Below are positions 25,046 through 33,516 of a stretch of 45,813 nucleotides of DNA, piece after piece. The DNA comes from Pseudomonas sp. PA15(2017) (GTDB lineage: Bacteria > Pseudomonadota > Gammaproteobacteria > Pseudomonadales > Pseudomonadaceae). How positions within the stretch are numbered: the stretch's first letter is position 1; each line of letters starts with the position of its first letter. A program made the position numbers and the translations under genes. A model generated the notes under the pieces. That model worked only from the letters and a program-made list of their open reading frames with translations. It searched no databases and had not been told where the DNA came from. The stretch covers positions 472,555-518,367 of the forward strand of contig NZ_MSXV01000058.1 in the NCBI RefSeq assembly GCF_001945395.1. Direction: 5' to 3'.

Positions 25046-25068
25046 TTAATGTTACGTTATATCATTTC
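25046..25068. promoter_or_regulatory. Candidate Zur box before the TonB-dependent receptor
   Basis: An imperfect dyad with AATGTTA on the left and TATATCATTTC on the right. Aligned by hand with the 23-base E. coli Zur consensus recalled from memory, it matches 17 of 22 defined positions; the inner core (GTTAcg-TATAtC) has three mismatches to GTTATA-TATAAC. The fit to a Fur box is clearly poorer. It ends 79 bases before the receptor ATG in an AT-rich segment, a normal operator position. Confidence 0.6.
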
Positions 25069-25147
25069 ACATTCATTCTCATCTCACTCCAATCGACTCA
25101 CGCCAGGCAAGCCATAGAGAACGTGCGGGCGCCAAAGGAGGGTATCC

Positions 25148-27337
25148 ATGCCCAAGTCAAACGTTAAGAAAAATCAGGCCGCGACGTGCGCGGCTGACTA
25201 TCGCTACTCAGGCACATTGGTAGCGGCGGCGCTCCTGTCGGGGCTCGTCAGCACAACGGTGAATGCCCAAGATGACAAATCTGCAGGCTCGCTGACGCTG
25301 GACGCCTTTACGGTCTCGGCGCCGCCTCTGAACAACGCGTTCGAGGTCAATGTGGGTGGCTTCGGCGCCAAAGATAAAATGGACATACCGCTGGCGATCC
25401 AAAGCTACGACGCCCGTAGCATTGCCGATCTGTCCCCGCGTACCGTGCGCGAGGTGCTCGCCTCGGATCCATCGGTACTCAACGCCTCCTACGGTGGCGG
25501 ATTCGACAACTTCCGCTTGCGCGGCTTTGCCATGGACAACTTCAACACCATACGCCGAGATGGCATGGCGCTGGCTCCGCACTACGACGTGCCGATGGAA
25601 CTCGTCGAGCGAGTGGATGTGCTCAAAGGGCCCTCTGGCTTTCTATACGGTTTCAACTCACCCGGCGGCACGATCAACTACATCCCCAAACGGCCGACGC
25701 TCGAACCCTTTACGACCGTGGCCCTGCAAGGGAGTGACCTGCGTAACCGTTACGTGGCCGTGGACACCAGCAATACCCTGGCCGATGGCGCAGTGGGTTA
25801 CCGCTTGAACACTGGCTATGAAAAGACGGGGAACTTCAATCATTTCGGAGACCTCGAGCGCAAGTTCATCGGGTTGGCTACCGACTTCCGGATCAGCGAG
25901 CGTGCGTTGCTGCAACTCAATGCGGACTGGAACTGGAAGGAAAACATGTCTGATCCGCTGTTGCGTGCCGACCAGACACAACGTGCCGACGCACTGAATC
26001 CATCGAGCTATGTACTGCCACCGAAAATCGACCGGCGCGATGCCCTGGCCCCCTCATGGTACCGGCATAAAACCGAGGCCTATAACCTGGAAGCCAAGTT
26101 CGACTACAGCGTGAGCGATGACTGGACCTCCATCACCCAGGCCAATTACTCTCGGGTCGACCGCCACGGCGGTTATGCGGATCTGTTCGACATCCAGCCT
26201 AATGGCGACATCGGGCATGCAGGCCTGTATCAGTCGCGTGGGGAAGAGTTCAGTACCTGGGCCCTGCAGTCTTATCTGGCCGGTAAGCTTGCGACCGGCA
26301 CGTTAGGCCATGACCTGTTCGTCGGAGCCGCCTACCGACAGTTCCGGGACAAGAGCCCGTTCTGGGACGACATCCAGAGCGAGGAGGGGATCAGTGTTGG
26401 TGACATTTCGGTAGGCAATATCCGCAATCCCGTGCAGCCACCCCGGTGGCACTTCGGCCCCAAGAACGATATCGACTTCAGGTCACGCATCGAAGAACGC
26501 TCGGTCTTCGCCAGTGACCTGATCAGCCTCACCGATCAATTCCAGGTGCTGCTGGGCGGCCGCTACATCTGGTACAGGGCTCGCAATCTGTCAGCCACGG
26601 CAGAGCCTCAGAGCGAGAATGTTTTCGTCCCCACGGGTGCGCTGATCTATCGCCCGATGGAGAGCGTCATGACCTATGTCAGCTACTCTCGCGGTTTTGA
26701 AAAAGGCGACTACTCCTCGCAAACCGTCACCAATCCCAACCAACCGACCAATGCCATCGAATCCAGGCAATACGAGATCGGCATGAAGGTCGATATCAGC
26801 CAGCGCTTCGAGGCGGGCGTGGCAGTGTTCGACATCAAGCGCGATGCCAGCTACGTGAACAATTCGAATACCTTTGTCAGCGACGGTCAATTCCGCCATC
26901 GCGGCGTCGAGTTGAATGGCAGTGCAAAGATCACCCGCGAGCTGACATTGCTCGGCAACGTGGCCTACCTGGACACCGAACTCAAAGACGTTGTCGACGA
27001 TACCACCCGAGGCAAACGCAGCCAGGGCGTACCCCGCTGGAAAAGCTCGTTGGGTGCTCGCTATGCCTTCGAGCAGGTTCAGGGGCTTTCCGTGGATACC
27101 ATGCTCAACTATGTCGGCAGCCGGCCGGTGGATGCCCAGAACAGTGGTTTCATTCCAAGTTACACGCTGTGGGACGCCGGCATCAGCTATGACTTCATGC
27201 TGCGCGACACCCCCACAACTGTGCGCCTTCATGGCAAGAACCTCACCAACAAGTACTACTACCTAGGCGCCTTGGACGGGGGGCTGGAGGTAGGCCGGGA
27301 GCGGGAAATCTTTCTAACGACGCGCTTCTCGTTCTAA
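25148..27337 (+). CDS. TonB-dependent metallophore receptor
   Basis: A 729-residue outer-membrane receptor without an STN domain. The signal peptide is long (cleavage near VNAQDD, about residue 41). The plug runs about residues 70-190 (VREVLASDPSVLNASYGGGFDNFRLRGF, VDVLKGPSGFLYGFNSPGGTINYIPKR, quoted as landmarks) and the barrel ends with FLTTRFSF and a terminal Phe. AAAGGAGG lies just before the ATG. With a Zur-like box upstream and metallophore-type enzymes downstream, it probably imports the product of this cluster. It lacks an STN domain, so it does not signal to a FecI/FecR pair. Confidence 0.9.
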   Translation: MPKSNVKKNQAATCAADYRYSGTLVAAALLSGLVSTTVNAQDDKSAGSLTLDAFTVSAPPLNNAFEVNVGGFGAKDKMDIPLAIQSYDARSIADLSPRTVREVLASDPSVLNASYGGGFDNFRLRGFAMDNFNTIRRDGMALAPHYDVPMELVERVDVLKGPSGFLYGFNSPGGTINYIPKRPTLEPFTTVALQGSDLRNRYVAVDTSNTLADGAVGYRLNTGYEKTGNFNHFGDLERKFIGLATDFRISERALLQLNADWNWKENMSDPLLRADQTQRADALNPSSYVLPPKIDRRDALAPSWYRHKTEAYNLEAKFDYSVSDDWTSITQANYSRVDRHGGYADLFDIQPNGDIGHAGLYQSRGEEFSTWALQSYLAGKLATGTLGHDLFVGAAYRQFRDKSPFWDDIQSEEGISVGDISVGNIRNPVQPPRWHFGPKNDIDFRSRIEERSVFASDLISLTDQFQVLLGGRYIWYRARNLSATAEPQSENVFVPTGALIYRPMESVMTYVSYSRGFEKGDYSSQTVTNPNQPTNAIESRQYEIGMKVDISQRFEAGVAVFDIKRDASYVNNSNTFVSDGQFRHRGVELNGSAKITRELTLLGNVAYLDTELKDVVDDTTRGKRSQGVPRWKSSLGARYAFEQVQGLSVDTMLNYVGSRPVDAQNSGFIPSYTLWDAGISYDFMLRDTPTTVRLHGKNLTNKYYYLGALDGGLEVGREREIFLTTRFSF

Positions 27338-27419
27338 CGACGGTGAAACAAGGGCGGGCCGCCGCAGTGCACCGCCTCGACATTTCCAACGCCAAGCAGC
27401 ATCCATCCCACACGCCACT

Positions 27420-27452
27420 CCGGTGGCTGAGCGGCCTGCGCTCAGCCACCGG
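27420..27452. other. Perfect 13-bp hairpin between receptor and biosynthetic genes
   Basis: CCGGTGGCTGAGC (27420-27432) and GCTCAGCCACCGG (27440-27452) enclose a 7-base loop. No T run follows; the ribosome site GAGAGG of the next gene begins about 9 bases later. This suggests partial termination, an mRNA stability element or translational control separating receptor from enzyme expression. Confidence 0.7.
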
Positions 27453-27471
27453 AAATGGCCGAGAGGCGACG

Positions 27472-28881
27472 ATGAACTCCACTACCGCTCAAGAGGCCGC
27501 CGCTGTCCTTGCGGACAACCTTTCCCCGGCTTTCGAGCTGCGCTCGCACCAGCATCCTCTGGTAGCGCAGCTGCTGAAACGCCACAGCGCAGAACTGAGC
27601 AAACTGGTTCGCGGCCTGGGCTCGCCGTTGCACGTCGTGCTGCCGCAGATTTTCACTGAGAATGTCTGCCGCTTGAAAAAGGCTTTTACCGATACGGGGC
27701 TGAGCGGCGACATACTGTTTGCCAAGAAAGCGAACAAAGCCGACTGCTTCGCGAGAGCCTGTGCCCAACAGGGTATTGGTATAGACGTGGCCAGCAGTGG
27801 CGAGCTGGGCAAAGCGCTGGCCGCCGGCGTGCTCGGTAAACACATCGGCATCTCCGGCCCGGAAAAGCCCAGTCGACTGCTCACCGAAGCCCTCTATCAC
27901 CAGTGCCTGATTGCCATTGACTCTGTCGAGGAACTCGTACGCCTGACGTCGCTGGCGAATGTGATCAACTGCAATGCACGCATCCTATTACGTAGAAAAA
28001 CCAGTAATCAGGCCAACAGCCGGTTCGGCCTCGATACCAAGGCGCTGGCGCAAGCCCTCGACTTCTGCCAGGCCCATCGGCAGGCACTGACGCTGGAAGG
28101 CTTCTCGTTCCACCTTGGCGGTTACTCGCTTGAGGAACGAGCACGCTGCGCCAGTGAAGCCATGGATCTGTGCTTGCAGGTGCAGAAGCAAGGCATCGCG
28201 ACCTGCCGACGCGTCAATATCGGCGGTGGCCTTCCCGTTCAATACGTGGCGCCTCGGCAATGGCAGGCGTTCCTGCGTCAGGACGCTCCCGAGCACTATC
28301 ACGCCGCCAAAACCTTCGGCGAGTTCTATCCCTACGGCGGCCTTGCCCAGAGTGGCCAGAGCCTGGTTGACCTGCTGGCCTGCGCTGTCGACAGCGGCGT
28401 CAGCCTGGCGGACAAGGCACGCCGCCACGGTATCGGCCTCATCGTCGAACCCGGCCGTGCCCTGCTCGACCAGGCGGGAATGTCGTTCTTTCAAGTGCTC
28501 GGCGTCAAACAGCGCGAGGCCGCTCAGGACTACGCGCTGGTGACGGTGCAGGGCAGCAGCCTCAGCCTATCGGAGCAGTGGTTCAACAGCGAATTCTTAC
28601 CTGACCCAATCCTGCTCGACAGTGACGATCAGGCTCATTGCCAGGCGGTGTTTCAGGCCTGTATTGGCGCCTCTACCTGCCTTGAGTGCGACATGTTGAC
28701 CTGGCGAAAGATCGGTTTCCCACGAGTGCTTCGCCCTGGTGATCAGCTGGTGTACCTCAATACCGCGGGCTACCAGATGGATTCCAACGAGTCCCCCTTC
28801 CATGAAGCGGAACTGCCAAAGAAAGTCGTGGTGGATCTCGATGCCGATTTGGAACTGCAGTGGCGGCTGGATGGTGTGTGA
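27472..28881 (+). CDS. Type III PLP decarboxylase (SbnH / Y4yA-like)
   Basis: A 469-residue fold-type III PLP enzyme of the Orn/DAP/Arg decarboxylase family. The PLP lysine is Lys86 in FAKKANKAD; VASSGELGKAL, FHLGGYS, NIGGGLPVQY, VEPGRALLDQAG and the catalytic-site ECDML follow in the family order. It is longer than SbnH (about 400 residues), with an N-terminal extension and a large insert, and recalls the rhizobial Y4yA group that also accompanies siderophore genes. It probably decarboxylates a diaminopropionate-containing intermediate. Start at 27472 after GAGAGG; the frame extends back to 27343. The next gene begins 29 bases after the stop. Confidence 0.82.
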   Translation: MNSTTAQEAAAVLADNLSPAFELRSHQHPLVAQLLKRHSAELSKLVRGLGSPLHVVLPQIFTENVCRLKKAFTDTGLSGDILFAKKANKADCFARACAQQGIGIDVASSGELGKALAAGVLGKHIGISGPEKPSRLLTEALYHQCLIAIDSVEELVRLTSLANVINCNARILLRRKTSNQANSRFGLDTKALAQALDFCQAHRQALTLEGFSFHLGGYSLEERARCASEAMDLCLQVQKQGIATCRRVNIGGGLPVQYVAPRQWQAFLRQDAPEHYHAAKTFGEFYPYGGLAQSGQSLVDLLACAVDSGVSLADKARRHGIGLIVEPGRALLDQAGMSFFQVLGVKQREAAQDYALVTVQGSSLSLSEQWFNSEFLPDPILLDSDDQAHCQAVFQACIGASTCLECDMLTWRKIGFPRVLRPGDQLVYLNTAGYQMDSNESPFHEAELPKKVVVDLDADLELQWRLDGV

Positions 28882-28910
28882 GCTTTTCATGCTAAGACGA
28901 GAGGTGGTAA

Positions 28911-29912
28911 ATGATGCAGTCACCGCATCGATATGGTCAGCCAGGTGAGCTCTGGTTGCTTTCACAAACGGATCTGGAAGGCCTGAATGCGAGCTATGAA
29001 GAGGTACTCAAGGTTGTCGAGCAGGCGTTCATGGCGCTGCGCACAGGTGACTCGCAGAATCCTCTGAAAACCGTGGTACAGCCGGCTGATCAGCGCTCGC
29101 TGAGTTACTCGATGGTTGGCCGTGATGGTGCCAGCGACACGCTGGGCTTCAAGGTGGTCTACGAGTTCGACCCACAACGCAAACTCGACGCCTACGGTTT
29201 CCACTCGTTCATCTTCCTGTGCGACGACCTTACCGGCGAGCCCATCGCCATGATGGATGTCGTCAAGCTGGGCCCGTTGCGTACCTCGGCAAGCTCGGCA
29301 CTGATGGCTCGCGCGGCCTGCCCGGATGCGCGTACCGCGTTGGTCGTCGGCTCCGGCGTACAAGGGCAAATTGCCCACGCCATGCTACTGGCGGCCCTAC
29401 CCGACCTTGAACACCTGCTGGTTTACGGGCAGTACCAGGACGGGCTCCAAGCGGTTCAGAACGAGGTCAGCCAGCGTTATCCTGGGCGCGGCGTGGAGGT
29501 CGTCGAAGACCTGCAAGCGGCAGCTCGTCGTGCTGACATCGTCATCGGTGCCTCAGGCCTGACCGCGAAACAGCAGGTCCGCCTGGACTGGCTCAAACCT
29601 GGCGCAGTCGCGGTGCTGCTCGGCTATGGCATCGATGCCGATGTACTGCATGGCGCCGACTACCGCATTGCCACCGACACCGATCAGATGAAAGTCACCT
29701 GCGGTGATCTGGCTGCTGCGGACGGCAGCATTCCCAGCATCGATGCGCAACTGCCGGACATCTTGCTGGGCACGGCGGCGGCACGTCGCGACAAACGCGA
29801 CGTGGTGTTCGCCTACAACAGCGGCATGGTCGTGACAGACGTCGCTCTTGGCCGCTACTTCGCCGACCTGGCACTGCAGAACAACCGTGGCGTGAGGGTC
29901 AAGCTATGGTGA
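28911..29912 (+). CDS. Ornithine cyclodeaminase/mu-crystallin family dehydrogenase, SbnB-like
   Basis: A 333-residue NAD(P)-binding protein. The nucleotide motif is LVVGSGVQGQIAHAM (about residue 145). The start (ELWLLSQTDLEGLN) and the C-terminus (NSGMVVTDVALGRYFADLALQNNRG) align well with SbnB, which oxidatively splits N-(1-amino-1-carboxyethyl)-glutamate into L-2,3-diaminopropionate and 2-oxoglutarate. The presence of an SbnA homologue in the same operon supports that reaction. Because the family is also able to reduce imines, an opine-forming role is possible. GAGAGGTGG precedes the start; it overlaps the MATE gene by seven bases. Confidence 0.82.
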   Translation: MMQSPHRYGQPGELWLLSQTDLEGLNASYEEVLKVVEQAFMALRTGDSQNPLKTVVQPADQRSLSYSMVGRDGASDTLGFKVVYEFDPQRKLDAYGFHSFIFLCDDLTGEPIAMMDVVKLGPLRTSASSALMARAACPDARTALVVGSGVQGQIAHAMLLAALPDLEHLLVYGQYQDGLQAVQNEVSQRYPGRGVEVVEDLQAAARRADIVIGASGLTAKQQVRLDWLKPGAVAVLLGYGIDADVLHGADYRIATDTDQMKVTCGDLAAADGSIPSIDAQLPDILLGTAAARRDKRDVVFAYNSGMVVTDVALGRYFADLALQNNRGVRVKLW

Positions 29913-31282
29913 AGCACGACGTACGCCTCATCATGGTACTGGCGTTACCACTGATCCTGACCAATTTCGCACATGTGGCGTTGACGACCATCGACATCAT
30001 TGTCCTTGGCACGCTCGGTGCCCGAGAGTTGGCAGCCGGCGGGCTGGCCATCGTCCTCTTCAACCAGTTGCGCACCATGGGCACCGGCCTGGTGACGGGC
30101 GTCAGCAATTTGGTGGCGGAGGCACATGCCCGAGGCGACCATGGCAGGATTCGCGAGCTGCTCTTCGCGGGCATGTTCTGGGCCACCGTGTCGGGCCTGT
30201 TGTTCGTCGCCGTATTGCTGCTGCTGGAGCGACCATTGATATGGCTGGGCCTGGAGGCAGAAGTCGCGGCCATGACCTTCCAGTATCTGCTGCTGGCCGC
30301 CCCCGGCCTACTGCCCTGCCTGTGGTTCCAGACCCTACGGCATTTCACCGTAGGCCTGAAGCATCCCGGGCCGCTGCTGGCGATCACGTTGATCTCGATC
30401 GTCCTGACCGCTGGCTTGAACTACATCGTGGTGTACGGCAAGTTCGGCCTGCCTGCGCTCGGATTTCCCGGTGTGGCCTTGACCACGACGCTGGTGTTCC
30501 TGCTGTCGTTCCTGATGTTCCTTGGCGTGGTGATCAGGAACAGCGTGCTCGGCCCGTACCTCTCGCTGTCGACATGGCGGTGGTCCGGCCCGGCGGTGCG
30601 TGACGTCTGGAAACTGGGCTTGCCCATTTCCGGTACCTATGCCTCGGAGGCCGGGTTCTTCAGCGTGCTGACGCTGCTCATCGGCACGCTGGGCATAGAG
30701 GCGCTGGCCGCGCAGACGGTACTCAACCAGATCATTTATATCGTCTTCATGATCTCTGCGGGCATTTCACACTCGGCGTCGATCCATATCAGCGAAGCCT
30801 GCGGCACGGCCGATTATGCACGGGCACGACGCCTGGGCCTGGTGGGGCTCTGGTTGGGTGTAGCCGCCATGCTGCTGGTGGCGGTGCCTTATGTATGGAT
30901 ACCGAACAGCATCGTGGCGTTGTTCATCTCCGCTGACCAGGCCGCCAACGCCACAACCCTGGCCCTCGCCGCCTCTGGTTTGCTGATCGCCATCGTCATG
31001 CAGATATTCGATGCCAGTCAGAACATCGGCAACGGCATTCTGCGCGGTACCGGCGATACCGTGGGGCCATTGCGCATATCGCTGTTCGGCTATTGGCTGA
31101 TTGGCCTGCCCTGCGCCTACCTGCTCGGCATCACCGCAGGCTACAACATCCATGGTGTGTGGATAGGCCAAACGGTCGGCCTGGCGGCCACGGCGGCCTT
31201 GTTGGTGATCGCCTTTCGCAAGCGTATTGCCCGCCTGTCGCGACCGTCGAGTGCCGATGCACTGAACATCGGAGTGCGCTAA
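29906..31282 (+). CDS. MATE-family efflux transporter
   Basis: A 458-residue inner-membrane exporter with 12 hydrophobic segments in two six-helix halves (first half starting LALPLILTNFAHVALTTIDIIVLG, second near LGLPISGTYASEAGFF). MATE proteins expel small organic cations and metabolites using Na+ or H+. It is embedded inside the biosynthetic operon, overlapping the SbnB-like gene, so it most likely exports the compound made here. Use of a MATE protein rather than an MFS exporter of the SbnD type is unusual for a metallophore cluster. Confidence 0.88.
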   Translation: MVKHDVRLIMVLALPLILTNFAHVALTTIDIIVLGTLGARELAAGGLAIVLFNQLRTMGTGLVTGVSNLVAEAHARGDHGRIRELLFAGMFWATVSGLLFVAVLLLLERPLIWLGLEAEVAAMTFQYLLLAAPGLLPCLWFQTLRHFTVGLKHPGPLLAITLISIVLTAGLNYIVVYGKFGLPALGFPGVALTTTLVFLLSFLMFLGVVIRNSVLGPYLSLSTWRWSGPAVRDVWKLGLPISGTYASEAGFFSVLTLLIGTLGIEALAAQTVLNQIIYIVFMISAGISHSASIHISEACGTADYARARRLGLVGLWLGVAAMLLVAVPYVWIPNSIVALFISADQAANATTLALAASGLLIAIVMQIFDASQNIGNGILRGTGDTVGPLRISLFGYWLIGLPCAYLLGITAGYNIHGVWIGQTVGLAATAALLVIAFRKRIARLSRPSSADALNIGVR

Positions 31283-31300
31283 GCAGAGGAATGCACGGCC

Positions 31301-32509
31301 ATGAATGATCATTTCAATGCAGCGCAGTCGCTCATACGACCCGAGGTCGGCCGCCTACCCGCATACGACCCCGGTTCCAGCCCCGAGCACGTGGCGCAGC
31401 AGTACGGCTTAAGCCGCATCATCAAGATGTCCAACAACGAAAACCCCTATGGCCTCTCGCCGGCGGCCGCACAGGCGGTGCAAGAATGCCTGTCGTCGGG
31501 ACTGGGGCGCTACCCCGACCCGCAAGGCAATGCCCTGTGTGGCGTATTGGCCGAGCGCCATGGCATAGGCAAGGATCGCATCATCCTTGGTAACGGCTCC
31601 GAGAACCTGCTGGAGCTGCTCTGCCAGGCGTTCCTCAACGCGGGAGACCTGGTGGTGACGCAGGCGCCCTGCTTCAGCCTCTATGAAATCTTCGCCTTGA
31701 TGATGGGTGCGCGAGTCAGCAAGGTAGCGTTGAACGCAGATTTCTCCTGCAACCTGCCCGCCTGGTGCGACGCCTTGGCCCAGCCGGTCAAGCTGATATT
31801 GATCAGCAACCCCTGCAATCCCGTCGGCAGCGCCTTCTCATGGCAGACCCTCGAAGCCATTGTGCGGGCCTGCCCAACAGACAGCCTGCTGGTGATCGAC
31901 GAAGCGTACTTCGAGTATGCCATCGGCCATCCAGACTACCCCGATGCCTTGCAGGTACTGGCGAAGCAACGGCGGCCCTGGATCGTTCTGCGTACGTTTT
32001 CCAAGGCTCACGGGCTGGCCAGCCTGCGCGTGGGCTATGGCATCGCCTCCGACGCCCATGTGGTAGACGCGTTGCATCGCGTACGCACCCCCTACAACGT
32101 CAACCTGCTGGCACAGGAGGCGGCCATAGCGGCACTGACGGACACTGCGCATTTGCAAAAAAGCGTCGGCCTGATCAGCCGCGAGCGCATCCGGCTGAGT
32201 ACCGCCTTGCAGGAGATGGGCTACCGCGTAGCGCCTTCGCTTACCAATTTTCTCTTTATCGACACCGCGCAGGATGCGCTGCAGGTCGTCGAGAGGCTGT
32301 TGTCCGAAGGGATCATCGTCAAGGCTTGGCGTGAACCGGACTACCAGCACTTCATCCGCGCCTCTTTATCGCTACCCGAGGACAACGACGCTTTTCTGCG
32401 GGCGCTTTCCCGGCTGCAGAAACACTCACCGGGCGCCCGGCCTGACGAGTCACCACCACGCCCCAACGAAGCCAAGACTGCCAATGATTCTGGAAGGAGT
32501 TCGCCATGA
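31301..32509 (+). CDS. HisC-like PLP aminotransferase
   Basis: A 402-residue fold-type I aminotransferase of the histidinol-phosphate aminotransferase/CobD group. Visible: KMSNNENPYG, GRYPDPQG, LGNGSENLL, ISNPCNPVG, VIDEAYFEY, the PLP lysine in LRTFSKAHGLASLRVGYG, and NFLFID. A 30-residue hydrophilic, Pro-rich tail (from about HSPGARP) extends past the usual end. Substrate unknown: it could make O-phosphoserine for the SbnA-like enzyme, supply a 2-keto acid, or modify diaminopropionate. Not part of a his operon here. It overlaps the SbnA-like gene by four bases. Confidence 0.85.
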   Translation: MNDHFNAAQSLIRPEVGRLPAYDPGSSPEHVAQQYGLSRIIKMSNNENPYGLSPAAAQAVQECLSSGLGRYPDPQGNALCGVLAERHGIGKDRIILGNGSENLLELLCQAFLNAGDLVVTQAPCFSLYEIFALMMGARVSKVALNADFSCNLPAWCDALAQPVKLILISNPCNPVGSAFSWQTLEAIVRACPTDSLLVIDEAYFEYAIGHPDYPDALQVLAKQRRPWIVLRTFSKAHGLASLRVGYGIASDAHVVDALHRVRTPYNVNLLAQEAAIAALTDTAHLQKSVGLISRERIRLSTALQEMGYRVAPSLTNFLFIDTAQDALQVVERLLSEGIIVKAWREPDYQHFIRASLSLPEDNDAFLRALSRLQKHSPGARPDESPPRPNEAKTANDSGRSSP

Positions 32510-33516
32510 CTGCCCTCACGTTCCAACCGCCCATCCTAACTCGCGTTTCCGACCTGATTGGAGGCACCCCGTTACTCGCGCTGCCCGTAGCGCCGGACAG
32601 TGGGCGGGTGCTGCTCAAGCTGGAACAATTCAACCCCACCGCAACCGCCAAGATTCGCATGGCGCGGCAGATGATCGACGAGGCCGAAGCGCAAGGCAGG
32701 CTCAAGCCTGGTGGCTGCATTGTCGAGTCAACGTCAGGTAACACCGGGCTGGGCTTGGCGCTGATTGCAGCTGAGCGTGGCTATCGCTTCACTGCAGTCG
32801 TGGACGCTCACGCGAGCATGGACAAACTGCGCGGCATGCAGGCCTACGGCGCGGAGCTTGTTCGTGTCGGTGAGCCCGATGGTGGCCTGGCCACCGCCGA
32901 CCGAGATGCGGCGGCCGCCCGTATTGCCACGGAGCGAGGTGCCTACTGGACCCAACAGCACAACAACCCAGGCAACGCCAACGGCTACAACGCCCTGGCC
33001 GACGAGCTGCGGCACTCCCTGGGCTCCTCGATCGATTACCTGTTCGGCGCCATCGGCACGGGCGGGTCCTTGTGCGGTACCGGCCGAGCGTTGAGGGCGC
33101 ATTTGCCGGCGGTGAAGATAGTCGGGGTAGAGCCAGAAGGCTCTGTGATTTTCGGAGGCGAGGGCTCGCCCTACTACCAATCCGGAACAGGTACTCCGGC
33201 AGGTGCAGAGATCGGTGCACTGATTGACTACGACCTGATTGACACAGGGCTCAAGGTTAGCGACAGCACGGCCTTCGAGACAGCACGCTACCTGGCGCGT
33301 CGACACGCCTTGCTGGTGGGTGGCTCGGCAGGCGGGGTCATTTACGAAGCCTTGCGCCACGCACGGAGCGTACCGCCCGATACCACCACGGTGGTACTCG
33401 TGTGCGATGGTGGCGAGAAGTACCTTGATACAGTCTTTAACGACGCCTGGATGAACGCCAGAGGGCTCACCAACCCCAAAATCATCGAAGAGCTAAACCT
33501 ATTCATGCGCCCCTAG
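32506..33516 (+). CDS. SbnA-like PLP synthase of L-2,3-diaminopropionate pathway
   Basis: A 336-residue beta-family PLP enzyme related to cysteine synthase. The PLP lysine is Lys49 (NPTATAKIRMA); STSGNTG (75-81) and GTGGSLCG form the phosphate- and substrate-binding loops. Beyond generic CysK features it shares VEPEGSVIFGGE, VGGSAGGVIYEA and CDGGEKYLDTVFNDAWM with SbnA as I recall it. SbnA condenses O-phospho-L-serine with L-glutamate. CysK-like housekeeping function is unlikely given the partner SbnB-like gene. Last gene of the operon; no clear terminator follows. Confidence 0.85.
   Translation: MTALTFQPPILTRVSDLIGGTPLLALPVAPDSGRVLLKLEQFNPTATAKIRMARQMIDEAEAQGRLKPGGCIVESTSGNTGLGLALIAAERGYRFTAVVDAHASMDKLRGMQAYGAELVRVGEPDGGLATADRDAAAARIATERGAYWTQQHNNPGNANGYNALADELRHSLGSSIDYLFGAIGTGGSLCGTGRALRAHLPAVKIVGVEPEGSVIFGGEGSPYYQSGTGTPAGAEIGALIDYDLIDTGLKVSDSTAFETARYLARRHALLVGGSAGGVIYEALRHARSVPPDTTTVVLVCDGGEKYLDTVFNDAWMNARGLTNPKIIEELNLFMRP

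Noticed and set aside
25046..25068. Reading the receptor operator as a Fur box
   Set aside because: The dyad spacing and the AATGTTA/CATTTC ends fit the Zur consensus much better than the GATAAT hexamers of Fur; Fur control cannot be wholly excluded.
25148..33516. Staphyloferrin B biosynthesis operon
   Set aside because: No IucA/IucC-type NIS synthetases, citrate synthase or SbnI-type kinase are present, and the exporter is MATE rather than MFS.
32506..33516. Housekeeping cysteine synthase (cysK/cysM)
   Set aside because: The motifs beyond the PLP core match SbnA and the neighbouring SbnB-like gene gives a coherent pathway.
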